A stretch of DNA of 12,230 nt, from assembly GCF_015207245.1 (NCBI RefSeq), contig NZ_JADEXF010000017.1:1-12230 (forward strand). The letters run 5' to 3'. Source of the DNA: Nostoc cf. edaphicum LEGE 07299 (GTDB lineage: Bacteria > Cyanobacteriota > Cyanobacteriia > Cyanobacteriales > Nostocaceae). The position numbers and the translations under genes were made by a program. This document shows, piece after piece, positions 1-7,207 of this stretch. A model generated the notes under the pieces. It made no database searches. It was not told the origin of the DNA and worked only from the letters and a program-made list of their open reading frames with translations. Every line of letters starts with the position of its first letter. The first letter of the stretch is position 1.

Positions 1-26
1 AACCAGAAATTATCGGCGAACTATAA
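1..26 (+). CDS. possible C-terminal tail of an upstream gene
   Basis: Read from position 3, the first bases give the residues PEIIGEL and then a TAA stop at 24-26. This looks like an ordinary protein end and stops just before the heptamer repeat array. Another frame reads 12 residues and ends inside the repeat array, which is less likely. The fragment is too short to identify, and the call rests only on the plausibility of the frame. Confidence 0.25.
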
Positions 27-29
27 GAT

Positions 30-120
30 TGAGTGCTGAGTGCTGAGTTCTGAGTTCTGAGTGCTGAGTGCTGAGTGCTGAGTGCTGAGTGCTGAGTGCT
101 GAGTGCTGAGTGCTGAATTC
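30..120. repeat. 13-unit heptanucleotide tandem repeat (TGAGTGC)
   Basis: Thirteen consecutive 7-base units run without interruption. Units 1-2 and 5-12 are TGAGTGC, units 3-4 are TGAGTTC, and the last unit is TGAATTC. This is the class of short tandemly repeated repetitive (STRR) sequence known from heterocystous cyanobacterial intergenic DNA. Such arrays change copy number by slippage. This one lies 52 bp before the next start codon, so its length could change promoter spacing (inference). Confidence 0.95.
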
Positions 121-171
121 TGAATAAAGCAAATTCATATTTTCACTCAGCAACACCCAGAATATTGTTCT

Positions 172-819
172 ATGAAAAAGAAAAAATTTCTGTTTAAATC
201 AATTTTCTCAAAACTCACAACTCAGTACAAGCGAAACGCCCCGCTCCCGCTAACACCACTACTGCTTACCTTAATACTAGTGAGTGTAATTGTTTTGGGT
301 TCAGGGGCGGATAAATTAATACATAGAAATTTATTTAGTATTCAACCTGCTTCTGCCCAGAGAATCACTCCCGGCGATGTTTGGCAGTTAGTGTATCAGC
401 AATTGCCAGATTTTCCACGGGAAAATAAGTATATCAGCAAAGAAAATCGGAAAGTTGCCGAAAGCAATACCTTAGCAAATCGTCTAATTAGATATCACAT
501 TTACACCAAAGGGCGTGCCCCAATTTATCGCTTAGATTGGAAACTGACTTTAGCTGATTACCTGGGTGCGAACGAAATTATGTATGATACTACCTATCCA
601 GGAAATGATGCACTACAGAAAAATCCGATAGAAGGCGATCGCAAAGCCATCAAGAGCCTCACCCGCAGCCAGCGAGATGCCCTAGTACAAGTCTTAGTCA
701 ATATATTTAATCCTGCTTCCCAAAATACACTACCTCCTAACCCCGATACCGCACCCAGTCCGACTACATCAACTACCCCGCAGCCACCACAACGAGGAGG
801 TGCTGAACTACTTAAGTAA
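172..819 (+). CDS. membrane-anchored or exported protein of unknown function
   Basis: This is a 215-aa protein that I do not recognise as a named family. It has a strongly basic N-terminus (residues 2-21, rich in Lys and Arg) and one hydrophobic segment at about residues 28-46. An ASA|Q motif at 60-63 could be a signal peptidase site, so the protein is either exported or anchored with its bulk in the periplasm. Residues 64-185 form a soluble, charged and aromatic region. The last 30 residues are a Pro/Thr-rich, probably disordered tail. The start has no clear Shine-Dalgarno sequence, which is common in cyanobacteria. A HIP1 site lies at 635-642. The gene is 56 bp upstream of the DUF1818 gene on the same strand, so the two may be co-transcribed. 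The coding call is firm and the function is unknown. Confidence 0.8.
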   Translation: MKKKKFLFKSIFSKLTTQYKRNAPLPLTPLLLTLILVSVIVLGSGADKLIHRNLFSIQPASAQRITPGDVWQLVYQQLPDFPRENKYISKENRKVAESNTLANRLIRYHIYTKGRAPIYRLDWKLTLADYLGANEIMYDTTYPGNDALQKNPIEGDRKAIKSLTRSQRDALVQVLVNIFNPASQNTLPPNPDTAPSPTTSTTPQPPQRGGAELLK

Positions 820-846
820 TAGAAGAGTTATAAGTTGTAAATTAAT

Positions 847-870
847 AACTCCTAACTCCTCACTCCTCAC
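847..870. repeat. short heptamer repeat (AACTCCT/CACTCCT)
   Basis: Three heptamer units and a partial fourth (AACTCCT, AACTCCT, CACTCCT, CAC) fill most of the gap between the gene at 172-819 and the DUF1818 gene. The array ends five T residues before the ATG at 876, so it occupies the place where a ribosome binding site would lie. Confidence 0.8.
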
Positions 871-875
871 TTTTT

Positions 876-1241
876 ATGGAACGTGTTGTCAAAACCGGAT
901 CGGGTTGGCGTATTGGCTGGAACCCCGATACACTCGAATTTAAAGGTTTAGTTGGTACAGATGATTGGGCAATTGAGTTAACCGAAGCCGAGTTAAATGA
1001 TTTTTGTCGTCTACTAGCACAGCTAGCAGACACCATGAAGCAACTCGCAACTGAACTGATGGAAGAGGAAAAAATTACTTGTGAAGCCGAAAGCGATTTA
1101 TTATGGATGGAAGTGGAAGGCTATCCTGATGATTACAGTCTGCGCTTCATCTTGAATACAGGGCGATGTGTAGAAGGTAAATGGAATGCTTCTGCTGTTC
1201 CAGATTTACTGCAAGCTAGTGGGATGCTTAAGGTTTTTTAA
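876..1241 (+). CDS. DUF1818 family protein
   Basis: This 121-aa soluble protein matches the small cyanobacterial DUF1818 family. Its opening pattern (VKTGSGWRIGWNP) is followed by FKGLVGTDDWAIELTEAEL at about residues 23-41. Two further blocks recognised from memory are LLWMEVEGYPDDYSLRF at about 75-91 and a C-terminal segment ending in LLQASGMLKVF. The length is normal for the family and the protein looks complete. There is no signal peptide or membrane segment. The biochemical role of the family is not known to me. The gene may share a transcript with 172-819 and is followed by the tRNA-Pro gene. Confidence 0.85.
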   Translation: MERVVKTGSGWRIGWNPDTLEFKGLVGTDDWAIELTEAELNDFCRLLAQLADTMKQLATELMEEEKITCEAESDLLWMEVEGYPDDYSLRFILNTGRCVEGKWNASAVPDLLQASGMLKVF

Positions 1242-1291
1242 AATTGCCTCTTGATTATCTTACAGTGTTGCTATATGATAGGAATTCTGAC

Positions 1292-1365
1292 CGGGGCGTA
1301 GCGCAGCTTGGTAGCGCGCCACTTTGGGGTAGTGGAGGTCGTGGGTTCGAATCCCGCCGCTCCGA
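1292..1365 (+). tRNA. tRNA-Pro (anticodon GGG)
   Basis: A complete cloverleaf can be drawn. The acceptor stem is CGGGGCG (1292-1298) with CGCTCCG (1358-1364), one G-U pair, and discriminator A1365. The D stem is GCGC/GCGC (1301-1304, 1314-1317). The anticodon stem is CCACT/AGTGG (1319-1323, 1331-1335) around the loop TTGGGGT, and the T arm is GTGGG/CCCGC with loop TTCGAAT. Loop positions 34-36 are 1326-1328, GGG, reading the Pro codons CCC and CCU. The 3' CCA is not encoded. Confidence 0.97.
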
Positions 1366-1380
1366 TTGATGATAAGCCAT

Positions 1381-1416
1381 ACCTGCTAGTCTTTTTAAAA
1401 GGTTAGCAGGTTTTTT
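1381..1416 (+). terminator. intrinsic terminator of tRNA-Pro
   Basis: The stem CCTGCTA (1382-1388) pairs perfectly with TAGCAGG (1404-1410) across a 15-nt AT-rich loop. It is followed directly by six T residues (1411-1416). It lies 16 bp after the tRNA 3' end, as expected for a rho-independent terminator. Confidence 0.85.
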
Positions 1417-1464
1417 CATAGCTTTTTCCTGAAAAAACCTAACCGAACAGTAAATAGGGATGTT

Positions 1465-1565
1465 ATACCAATTTGAAAAATGATTGCGACAGATGGAAAA
1501 CTGAAACACTTATCCAGTGGATGTTTCACAATCCAAAATCTAAAATCTAAAATCCAAAATGGTAT
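1465..1565. repeat. AT-rich intergenic segment with a heptamer array
   Basis: This lies in the 284-bp gap between tRNA-Pro and the HIT gene, which holds no gene that I can see. The segment is bounded by ATACCA (1465-1470) and its inverse TGGTAT (1560-1565). It contains an AATCCAA/AATCTAA heptamer array of four units plus three bases at 1530-1560. The array is certain. That the whole 101 bp is one repeated element is a guess based on the inverted ends. Confidence 0.6.
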
Positions 1566-1643
1566 TACCCGCATAATCAAATTTTGTCAGTGATAAGTAA
1601 TTAGGCGGACTTAATATAAAATCTCTAGCAGATTAGTAGGTAG

Positions 1644-2000
<357 letters not shown>

Positions 2001-2006
2001 TGCGAG

Positions 2007-2086
2007 GCAGGAGGCAGGGGGCAGAGGGCGAAAAGCTTACTGCAACTTCTCCCCTGCTCCTCTGCTCCCCTGCTCCCCTGCTTTTT
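2007..2086 (+). terminator. GC-rich hairpin with octamer repeats, probable terminator
   Basis: A G-rich arm (about 2007-2028) faces four tandem octamers, CCCCTGCT, CCTCTGCT, CCCCTGCT and CCCCTGCT (2051-2082). The two arms are near inverse complements; GCAGGGGGCAGAG can pair with CTCTGCTCCCCTGC with one bulge. A run of five T follows (2082-2086). This can terminate the HIT transcript. It lies between convergent genes and could also slow the opposing reductase transcript (inference). Confidence 0.65.
2051..2082. repeat. four tandem CCCCTGCT octamers
   Basis: There are four exact 8-base units, the second with one change (CCTCTGCT). This is another class of short tandem repeat, and here it forms the 3' arm of the hairpin region downstream of the HIT gene. 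Confidence 0.9.
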
Positions 2087-2126
2087 AATATCAACGCTCA
2101 TAGTGCTTAATTCTGGTAGCGCGTTT

Positions 2127-2807
2127 TCACTTGACTGTACGGTAGTGTAAAAACAACTCACTTCCAACCTGACGAGTTTCTATGAGTTCTAGATGAGGAG
2201 CAGCATAGGGAAGAAAACCCTCTCCTTCCACTGGGCTAGGGGCGTGCTTTCCCCCAAAAATGACCGGCCAAATGGTCAACCACCAATCGTCAATTCGCCC
2301 TGCCTTAACTAGAGCAGCTGTTAAAGAGCCACCTCCCAAAGCAACGACTTTGTGAATACCCCGCTCTGCCATCAAGGTGTAGGCCCGATCCCAGTCCAGG
2401 TCTGTATCTCCCAAATCAATTAATTCAGCCAGTTTTTGCAAAGTTGCTGTATCAGAACTGCGCTCTAAAGCAGTCCGTGTGGTAAATATCCATCGCTCAA
2501 TGTCCTGACTCAAAAAAGGCAAGTCCGGCGATAAGTTCAGGGAACCTGAAACAACGCAAGTAATCGGCTGAGGAGACTGACCCCGAACCTCACGCGCTGC
2601 CAACAGTTCGCGATCGCGAATTGTAAAGGCTCCCCCCTCAGCCCGAATTGTCCCTGCCCCTACCAGCAATAGATCGGCAAGGGAGGCTTGATATTCCAAG
2701 TGTGCTTGATCGACTACATCGGGTTCACGGGGCGCTTTCGGATCTACGGCACTAATTTTTCCATCGGCCGTCATGGCAAGAACTACAGTTGTTTGGATAG
2801 CTGACAT
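2127..2807 (-). CDS. stand-alone RibD C-terminal-domain reductase (DHFR-like fold)
   Basis: This 226-aa protein matches the RibD_C family, the NADPH-dependent reductase half of the riboflavin enzyme RibD. Seen in order are VVLAMTADGKIS near the start, LLVGAGTIRAE at about 46-56 (nucleotide-binding region), and a C-terminal block GGGSLTAALVKAGRIDD...PVIFGG at about 158-186. The last block is the family's most typical signature. There is no N-terminal deaminase domain with zinc ligands, so it cannot do both RibD steps. It could reduce the ribosylamino-pyrimidine of riboflavin synthesis or act on another pterin-like substrate. The start ATG (2807-2805) begins the conserved first strand, so there is no missing N-terminus. 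A HIP1 site lies at 2610-2617. It is a single-gene unit, divergent from the DUF2252 gene. Confidence 0.88.
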   Translation of the reverse strand: MSAIQTTVVLAMTADGKISAVDPKAPREPDVVDQAHLEYQASLADLLLVGAGTIRAEGGAFTIRDRELLAAREVRGQSPQPITCVVSGSLNLSPDLPFLSQDIERWIFTTRTALERSSDTATLQKLAELIDLGDTDLDWDRAYTLMAERGIHKVVALGGGSLTAALVKAGRIDDWWLTIWPVIFGGKHAPSPVEGEGFLPYAAPHLELIETRQVGSELFLHYRTVK

Positions 2808-2984
2808 GATTATGTTGTAACGATTCTTTATAATTTTACCTTTTTGAATCCCCTCAATACTTGAGAGTGAATAGTTATTGCGTTGTGCTTTAAATTACTT
2901 TGCGAACTATGGCTGAAGGTGCTAAAAAACTGTTGTTGAATGATTCTCTCTACACAAGAGTTTTTTTACGCCTCAGAAACTATC

Positions 2985-3776
2985 ATGCCTAAACACATAT
3001 CTGCAATCATCGTATTTGTCTTGATTTTAATTTTGGGATTTGCATCTCCAGTTCAAGCTGCAACTCCCCGTTCAACTTGGGTAGTAAATGAAATTTACCA
3101 ATATAATCATCCCTTTGCTTCTCAATTGCCTCAAGAACTGGCAACGAAGATGCAAAAGATGACAGCTAAAGACAGCCCTTTCACCTTTTATCGGGGGACG
3201 GCTCACATTTTTTATCGTGATATGCAGACCTTACCAAGTTCAGAATTTGTAAACTCTTTAACCTCAGCCATCTGGTTAGAAGGAGATATGCATCTGCAAA
3301 ATCTTGGAGCGATAAGAGATAGCAAAGACAACAACGTTTTTGACACCACCGACTTTGATGAGGGCTATCTTGGCCCTTACGTTTGGGACTTGCGACGGAT
3401 GGCAGTCTCCATTCTGTTGGTAGCTAAAGAGAATGGTCTTAACTCAACTGATGCTGAGGATGTTGTGCGAAATTTCTTGGATGCTTACCTCAATAAGATG
3501 AACGACTTTAAGGGAACCAATGATGAACTGTCGTACCGTTTAGAATCTAGCAATACGAACGGTGTGGTCAAAGATTTAATTCAAAAGGCATCAGAGAAGA
3601 GCCGTTTTAGGTTTTTAAAACAGTACACAGTGCTAAATAACAGTAACAATCGCGTCTTCAAGACAGCCTCAAATCTCCAGCCTGTATCCAGCAGCACCTA
3701 TTCTAACATTAATGGTTTTCAGCTAGCCGTCTTGATCAATTTTTCTACAATTAGTTTCAGCAGATATTTTAACTAG
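2985..3776 (+). CDS. secreted DUF2252 family protein, C-terminally truncated
   Basis: The frame opens at 2940, but I prefer the ATG at 2985 because it starts a clean signal peptide (MPKHISAIIVFVLILILG, cleavage near VQA|A). The first 15 residues of the longer version would block it. With the 2985 start the protein is 263 aa. DUF2252 motifs follow: FTFYRGTAHIFYRD, WLEGDMHLQNLGA, DTTDFDEGYLGPYVWDLRR. The GDxHxxN and DFDE elements resemble the catalytic loop and metal-binding motif of kinase-like/aminoglycoside phosphotransferase folds. The family's activity is not established. Full-length members run to roughly 400 residues or more. Similarity fades after LQPVSSSTY (about position 3705), and the last 20 or so residues look like translated intergenic DNA, including the start of a 59-bp direct repeat. 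It is probably a decayed gene. Confidence 0.75.
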   Translation: MPKHISAIIVFVLILILGFASPVQAATPRSTWVVNEIYQYNHPFASQLPQELATKMQKMTAKDSPFTFYRGTAHIFYRDMQTLPSSEFVNSLTSAIWLEGDMHLQNLGAIRDSKDNNVFDTTDFDEGYLGPYVWDLRRMAVSILLVAKENGLNSTDAEDVVRNFLDAYLNKMNDFKGTNDELSYRLESSNTNGVVKDLIQKASEKSRFRFLKQYTVLNNSNNRVFKTASNLQPVSSSTYSNINGFQLAVLINFSTISFSRYFN

Positions 3777-3813
3777 ATCGGAGTAAAGTTTTTAAAACTT
3801 AAAATTAGGTAAT
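3755..3813. repeat. 59-bp direct repeat, copy 1
   Basis: This 59-bp segment matches 7133-7191 in the same orientation at 54 of 59 positions. It contains a perfect 7-bp-arm palindrome AAGTTTT-T-AAAACTT (3786-3800). It overlaps the last codons of the truncated DUF2252 gene and lies 30 bp beyond the stop of the haemagglutinin gene. Weaker similarity (a CAATTA block) continues a few bases to its left in both copies. Confidence 0.9.
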
Positions 3814-3843
3814 GCATTTGATTGTTTTGATCGCTCTTGGGTT

Positions 3844-6800
3844 TCATCGTAATTCCTCCCCCGATTGGAGTAACAAATTATTGACTACAGGACATGGCAG
3901 GGGAATAAAAAAACTTTGAGGAGATTGAGCCACGAGCATAATATTACCATTAGCATCGGCAATCCATCCTTGAGCCTCCACAATCGGATCGGTAGATTTG
4001 GTCATAGATGCAGTAGATAATTTATCCGTGATGGCTGTTGCTTGTGCGGGCAAATCTACCCAACCAGTAATTACTGCTCGTCCCCGCAACGGCTCGTTAG
4101 GACTTTGGGGTAATCCACCGCGTCCTGTAGCGATAAAACGACTAGCGTTTTGTCTTCCTCTGGGAGTGCAACCTTGGGCAATTTGTTGGGATGCATCAAC
4201 GAGGTTAGAGGGTAGTTGAATTAAGCCGCGACTAGGGTCAGTATCTGGAGTATTGATAGTTACCTGACCGTTTAAAGTAGGACTTGTCTGAGAAATTGCC
4301 GTGATGCTACTTGGAAGCTTTTGAAGGTCGAGTTCAGCTAGGTCGTTAGTTCCCAAAAGGCGCACCAAGTCTTCTCGACTCAGAACTGTCATACCAAAAA
4401 TACCAGTAGCATTGATTGTGACTTTGCCACCAGAGCCTTTGAAGGCATTGGCGGTGATGTTGCTATTTTCATTGGGAACGGCAACGAGGAAAGGAGTGTT
4501 AATGGTAATGTTGCCACCATTACCACCAGCTTGGGCAATGCCTGCGGTGGTTGAAATCAGACTTTCACGGCGCAGCAAGAAGATATCTTTTGCCGATACG
4601 ACAATATCTCCTCCGTTACCAGATGTAGTTAAAGATACAATACCACCTTGATCGAGACGGATAGAGTCTGCCTCGACTTTTACGTTGCCTGCCTTTCCTT
4701 CTCCTAATGAACTGGCACTCAGAAAACCACTATTTAAAGAAAGGGAGCCAGTTGTGATATTGATGTTACCCCCGTCACCAACTGCCCCAGATTCTACACT
4801 ACTAAAAGCACCACTAAACAAGCCATTACGACCTACACCAGCAAAGGTAATGTCCTGGGCATCAATATTGACATTGCCCGCATTTCCCTTTCCAAAAGTG
4901 CTGGCAGCCAGTTGAGCGCCATTAGTAAGCGAAAGGGATGTTGTGGTGATGTTAATGTCTCCACCTTGACCCTTGCCATCATCATCTAAAGTACTGAAGG
5001 CAATATTATCATCTCCACTCAAGGAAACGGTTTCTTGGGCATTAATTATGATATTACCTGCATTACCATTACCGTCACTACTACTAGCTAGTTGAGCGCC
5101 ATTGCTAAGGGAGAGCGCTCTTGTAGTGATGCGGATGTCTCCACCCCTTCCTTCGCCTGTCTTTTCTAACGTACTCAAGGCAAAAGTTCTATTACCATCC
5201 AAGAATACAGTATCTGCTGTATCAATTATGATACTTCCTGCATTTCCCTGTCCCAAGGTACTAGCAAGCAGTTGAGCATTATTACTAAGAGAGAGTGATT
5301 TGGCACTAATGCGGATATCTCCTCCCTGTCCTCTACCTTTTTCTTCCACCCTGCTAAATATAGTACTGTTATCAAAGTAAACGGTATTGCGAGCATCAAT
5401 TGTGATATTACCTGCATCACCCTGCCCATAAGTGCTACTGGCTACTTGAGCGCCATTAGTAAGTGAAAGCGTCTCTGTAGTGATACTGATGTTTCCTCCC
5501 CTACCCACAGTATCAGATCCCAAAAAACTAAAAACGCCACTGGTAGAACTTTTATCTATACTTACGCCATCAAAGGAAACGCTACCACGAGCTTGGATAA
5601 TCACATTGCCTGCATTACCAAGTTTTCCTGAGTTTTGATTATATATATTCGCTCCGTTGGCTAAAGAAACTGACGCTGCCTTGATGTAGATATTACCTGC
5701 ATTACCTACAATCTCCGACTCTACATTACTCTCTACATTACTAAATACACCGGTGATATTAGGTCCAGGGCTGTCCAGAGCATCCAAAACAATGGCACCT
5801 TCGGTTGAAATCGTCACATTCCCCGCATTTCCCTGTCCTAAACCACTGGTACCTATGTAGGAGCCATTGATGAATGCAACCCCATCTTGAGCTTGAAGCG
5901 TGACATTTCCAGCATCTCCCCGCCCAAAGGTACTGGTTAGCACAGTAGCTGCATTTGTAAGCGCAAATGATCCTGCCGTTATGTTAATATCTCCGCCCTT
6001 TCCAGTTGCGCCGATCATAGCGTTAGAAATCAGGCTGCCATCCCTAAGATTAACTGCTCCTGTTGCATTGACCTCAATGTTTCCTGCCTTGCTATCAGTC
6101 GAACCCAACCCCAATCCTATTCCTGCCCGCAGACTGCTTCTTTCTGAAAGCTCCAAATTCCGAGCGTTGATTGCAATGCTGCCACCATTGTCTGTACGAA
6201 CATTTATTTGAGCGCGATTAATCAGTGATACATCTGCTCGTTGTACTCCTTGAGGAAAACTCAAACTTAGGTTATTGCCATCAACATTCAGCCCAACTGT
6301 TCCTGCACTTGCCAATCCTGCCAACTCAACTCGCCCACCAAAAGCATTTAACCTTCCACCATCCATGCTGATGTTGCCACCCACTAGTAGCAAACTTTGA
6401 CCATCTGCTACACGTAAACCAAAGGCATCAAAGCCGGACTTATTGAATCCTGCTAGGGCGACTGAATTATTTTGAATCGGTGCAGCAGTAATTTGATTGA
6501 ATAGCAAAGCGGAAGGATTAACTGTTAGTAATGGTGAAGGAGTCTGAGGATTTGTTGCACTAAGTTCCAACCCATTGCCAAACACAAAAGAATTCGCCGT
6601 ACTCGCTACAAAGGAACCCGCCACATCCAGTCGTGCATTGTTCCCAAATAAAATGCCATTGGGATTGATCAAAAACAAATTTGCGCTACCATCCACCCCC
6701 AAAGTGCCAAGAATATTGGAGATATTACTTCCCGTCACTCGTGTAAGAATATTGGAGATTCCTGTGGGGTTGGCAAAATAAACACGCTGCAACTCACCCA

Positions 6801-7050
6801 CATTGAATTCCTGGAAACTATGGAACAGGTTTGCACCGCGAATTGTTCCGCCATTAATACGGTCAGCCGGAAGTCCTTTAATATTGACATTGGGAGTGAT
6901 TTTTGAAGAGTTATCATCCAATGTTTCATCAGGGATAATCTGGGCTAAGGCGTGATTCTCAGAACAAAAGATGACATAAGCAATCGCTCCAATAATGCAA
7001 AAAACTCCTAATAAATTTGAGCGCCAATTCCTATTTCTCCAGGTTGCCAT
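3844..7050 (-). CDS. TpsA-like filamentous haemagglutinin (two-partner secretion exoprotein)
   Basis: This 1068-aa surface or secreted protein has a hydrophobic stretch at about 12-28 and a signal-peptidase site near HALA|Q (residue 36). The TPS haemagglutination domain covers about 40-170, with FHSFQEFNVGE, YFANPTGISNILTRVTG and the hallmark NPNGILFG at 129-136. A long right-handed beta-helix region made of GNAGN/GGDI-type repeats fills most of the rest. The C-terminal region has the cyanobacterial pattern of a lone Cys (CTPRG), then ATGRGGLPQSPNEPLRG. Proteins of this type are exported by an Omp85-like TpsB pore; none is in the window, so the partner must lie elsewhere. The gene is complete. 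GGAGAGG lies 11-17 bp before the ATG. It contains no HIP1 octamer over 3.2 kb, unlike its neighbours, and is flanked by 59-bp direct repeats. The role in adhesion is inferred from the family. Confidence 0.92.
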   Translation of the reverse strand: MATWRNRNWRSNLLGVFCIIGAIAYVIFCSENHALAQIIPDETLDDNSSKITPNVNIKGLPADRINGGTIRGANLFHSFQEFNVGELQRVYFANPTGISNILTRVTGSNISNILGTLGVDGSANLFLINPNGILFGNNARLDVAGSFVASTANSFVFGNGLELSATNPQTPSPLLTVNPSALLFNQITAAPIQNNSVALAGFNKSGFDAFGLRVADGQSLLLVGGNISMDGGRLNAFGGRVELAGLASAGTVGLNVDGNNLSLSFPQGVQRADVSLINRAQINVRTDNGGSIAINARNLELSERSSLRAGIGLGLGSTDSKAGNIEVNATGAVNLRDGSLISNAMIGATGKGGDINITAGSFALTNAATVLTSTFGRGDAGNVTLQAQDGVAFINGSYIGTSGLGQGNAGNVTISTEGAIVLDALDSPGPNITGVFSNVESNVESEIVGNAGNIYIKAASVSLANGANIYNQNSGKLGNAGNVIIQARGSVSFDGVSIDKSSTSGVFSFLGSDTVGRGGNISITTETLSLTNGAQVASSTYGQGDAGNITIDARNTVYFDNSTIFSRVEEKGRGQGGDIRISAKSLSLSNNAQLLASTLGQGNAGSIIIDTADTVFLDGNRTFALSTLEKTGEGRGGDIRITTRALSLSNGAQLASSSDGNGNAGNIIINAQETVSLSGDDNIAFSTLDDDGKGQGGDINITTTSLSLTNGAQLAASTFGKGNAGNVNIDAQDITFAGVGRNGLFSGAFSSVESGAVGDGGNINITTGSLSLNSGFLSASSLGEGKAGNVKVEADSIRLDQGGIVSLTTSGNGGDIVVSAKDIFLLRRESLISTTAGIAQAGGNGGNITINTPFLVAVPNENSNITANAFKGSGGKVTINATGIFGMTVLSREDLVRLLGTNDLAELDLQKLPSSITAISQTSPTLNGQVTINTPDTDPSRGLIQLPSNLVDASQQIAQGCTPRGRQNASRFIATGRGGLPQSPNEPLRGRAVITGWVDLPAQATAITDKLSTASMTKSTDPIVEAQGWIADANGNIMLVAQSPQSFFIPLPCPVVNNLLLQSGEELR
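4690..5510 (-). repeat. internal beta-helix coding repeats, about 180 bp each
   Basis: Within the haemagglutinin gene, a module of about 60 residues recurs with the layout GxGGxIxITTxSLSLxNGAQ, then ASTxGxGNAGNIxI, then a variable segment. Intervals between successive GGxI motifs are 58, 60, 60 and 64 residues. Degenerate copies extend to about 5950. Such modules are the rungs of the beta-helix. They also give near-identical DNA stretches that can recombine or confuse assembly. Confidence 0.85.
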
Positions 7051-7132
7051 ATCAGAATCAGCCTCTCCTGCTTATTTACTACCTGTCAGTATGCGCTCAA
7101 TCTATTGATAAATTCTTCCGCAATTAATTTAA

Positions 7133-7191
7133 TTTCAGCAGATATTGTAACTAGATGAGAGTAAAGTTTTTAAAACTTAAGGTTAGGTAAT
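7133..7191. repeat. 59-bp direct repeat, copy 2
   Basis: This is the second copy of the repeat at 3755-3813, in direct orientation, with 5 mismatches in 59 bp. The palindrome AAGTTTT-T-AAAACTT is conserved at 7164-7178. It lies in the 157-bp gap between the chimeric peptidase gene stop (7208) and the haemagglutinin start (7050), 16 bp beyond that stop. Both copies therefore sit just downstream of a minus-strand gene. They also bracket the haemagglutinin gene. Confidence 0.9.
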
Positions 7192-7207
7192 ACTTCCCAA
7201 AAAAAAG

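Noticed and set aside
30..120. CRISPR-like array
   Set aside because: The units are 7 bp and continuous with no spacers, so this is a simple tandem repeat.
1324..1330. tRNA-Pro with anticodon TGG
   Set aside because: At first glance the loop seems to read TGG, but counting from the anticodon stem places positions 34-36 at 1326-1328, which is GGG.
1255..1509. 84-aa minus-strand frame containing ERRDSNPRPP
   Set aside because: It is the antisense translation of tRNA-Pro. This peptide pattern is a well-known false gene product across bacterial annotations.
2940..2984. Longer N-terminus for the DUF2252 protein
   Set aside because: Fifteen extra residues would precede a clear signal peptide, so the ATG at 2985 is more plausible.
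3706..3843. A frameshift hiding the DUF2252 C-terminus
   Set aside because: The other two frames hit stops at once and show no family-like residues, so sequence is missing and not merely shifted.
3998..6781. Several plus-strand frames and two short minus-strand frames inside the haemagglutinin gene
   Set aside because: They are shadows of the 1068-aa gene, with repetitive low-complexity content and no start signals.
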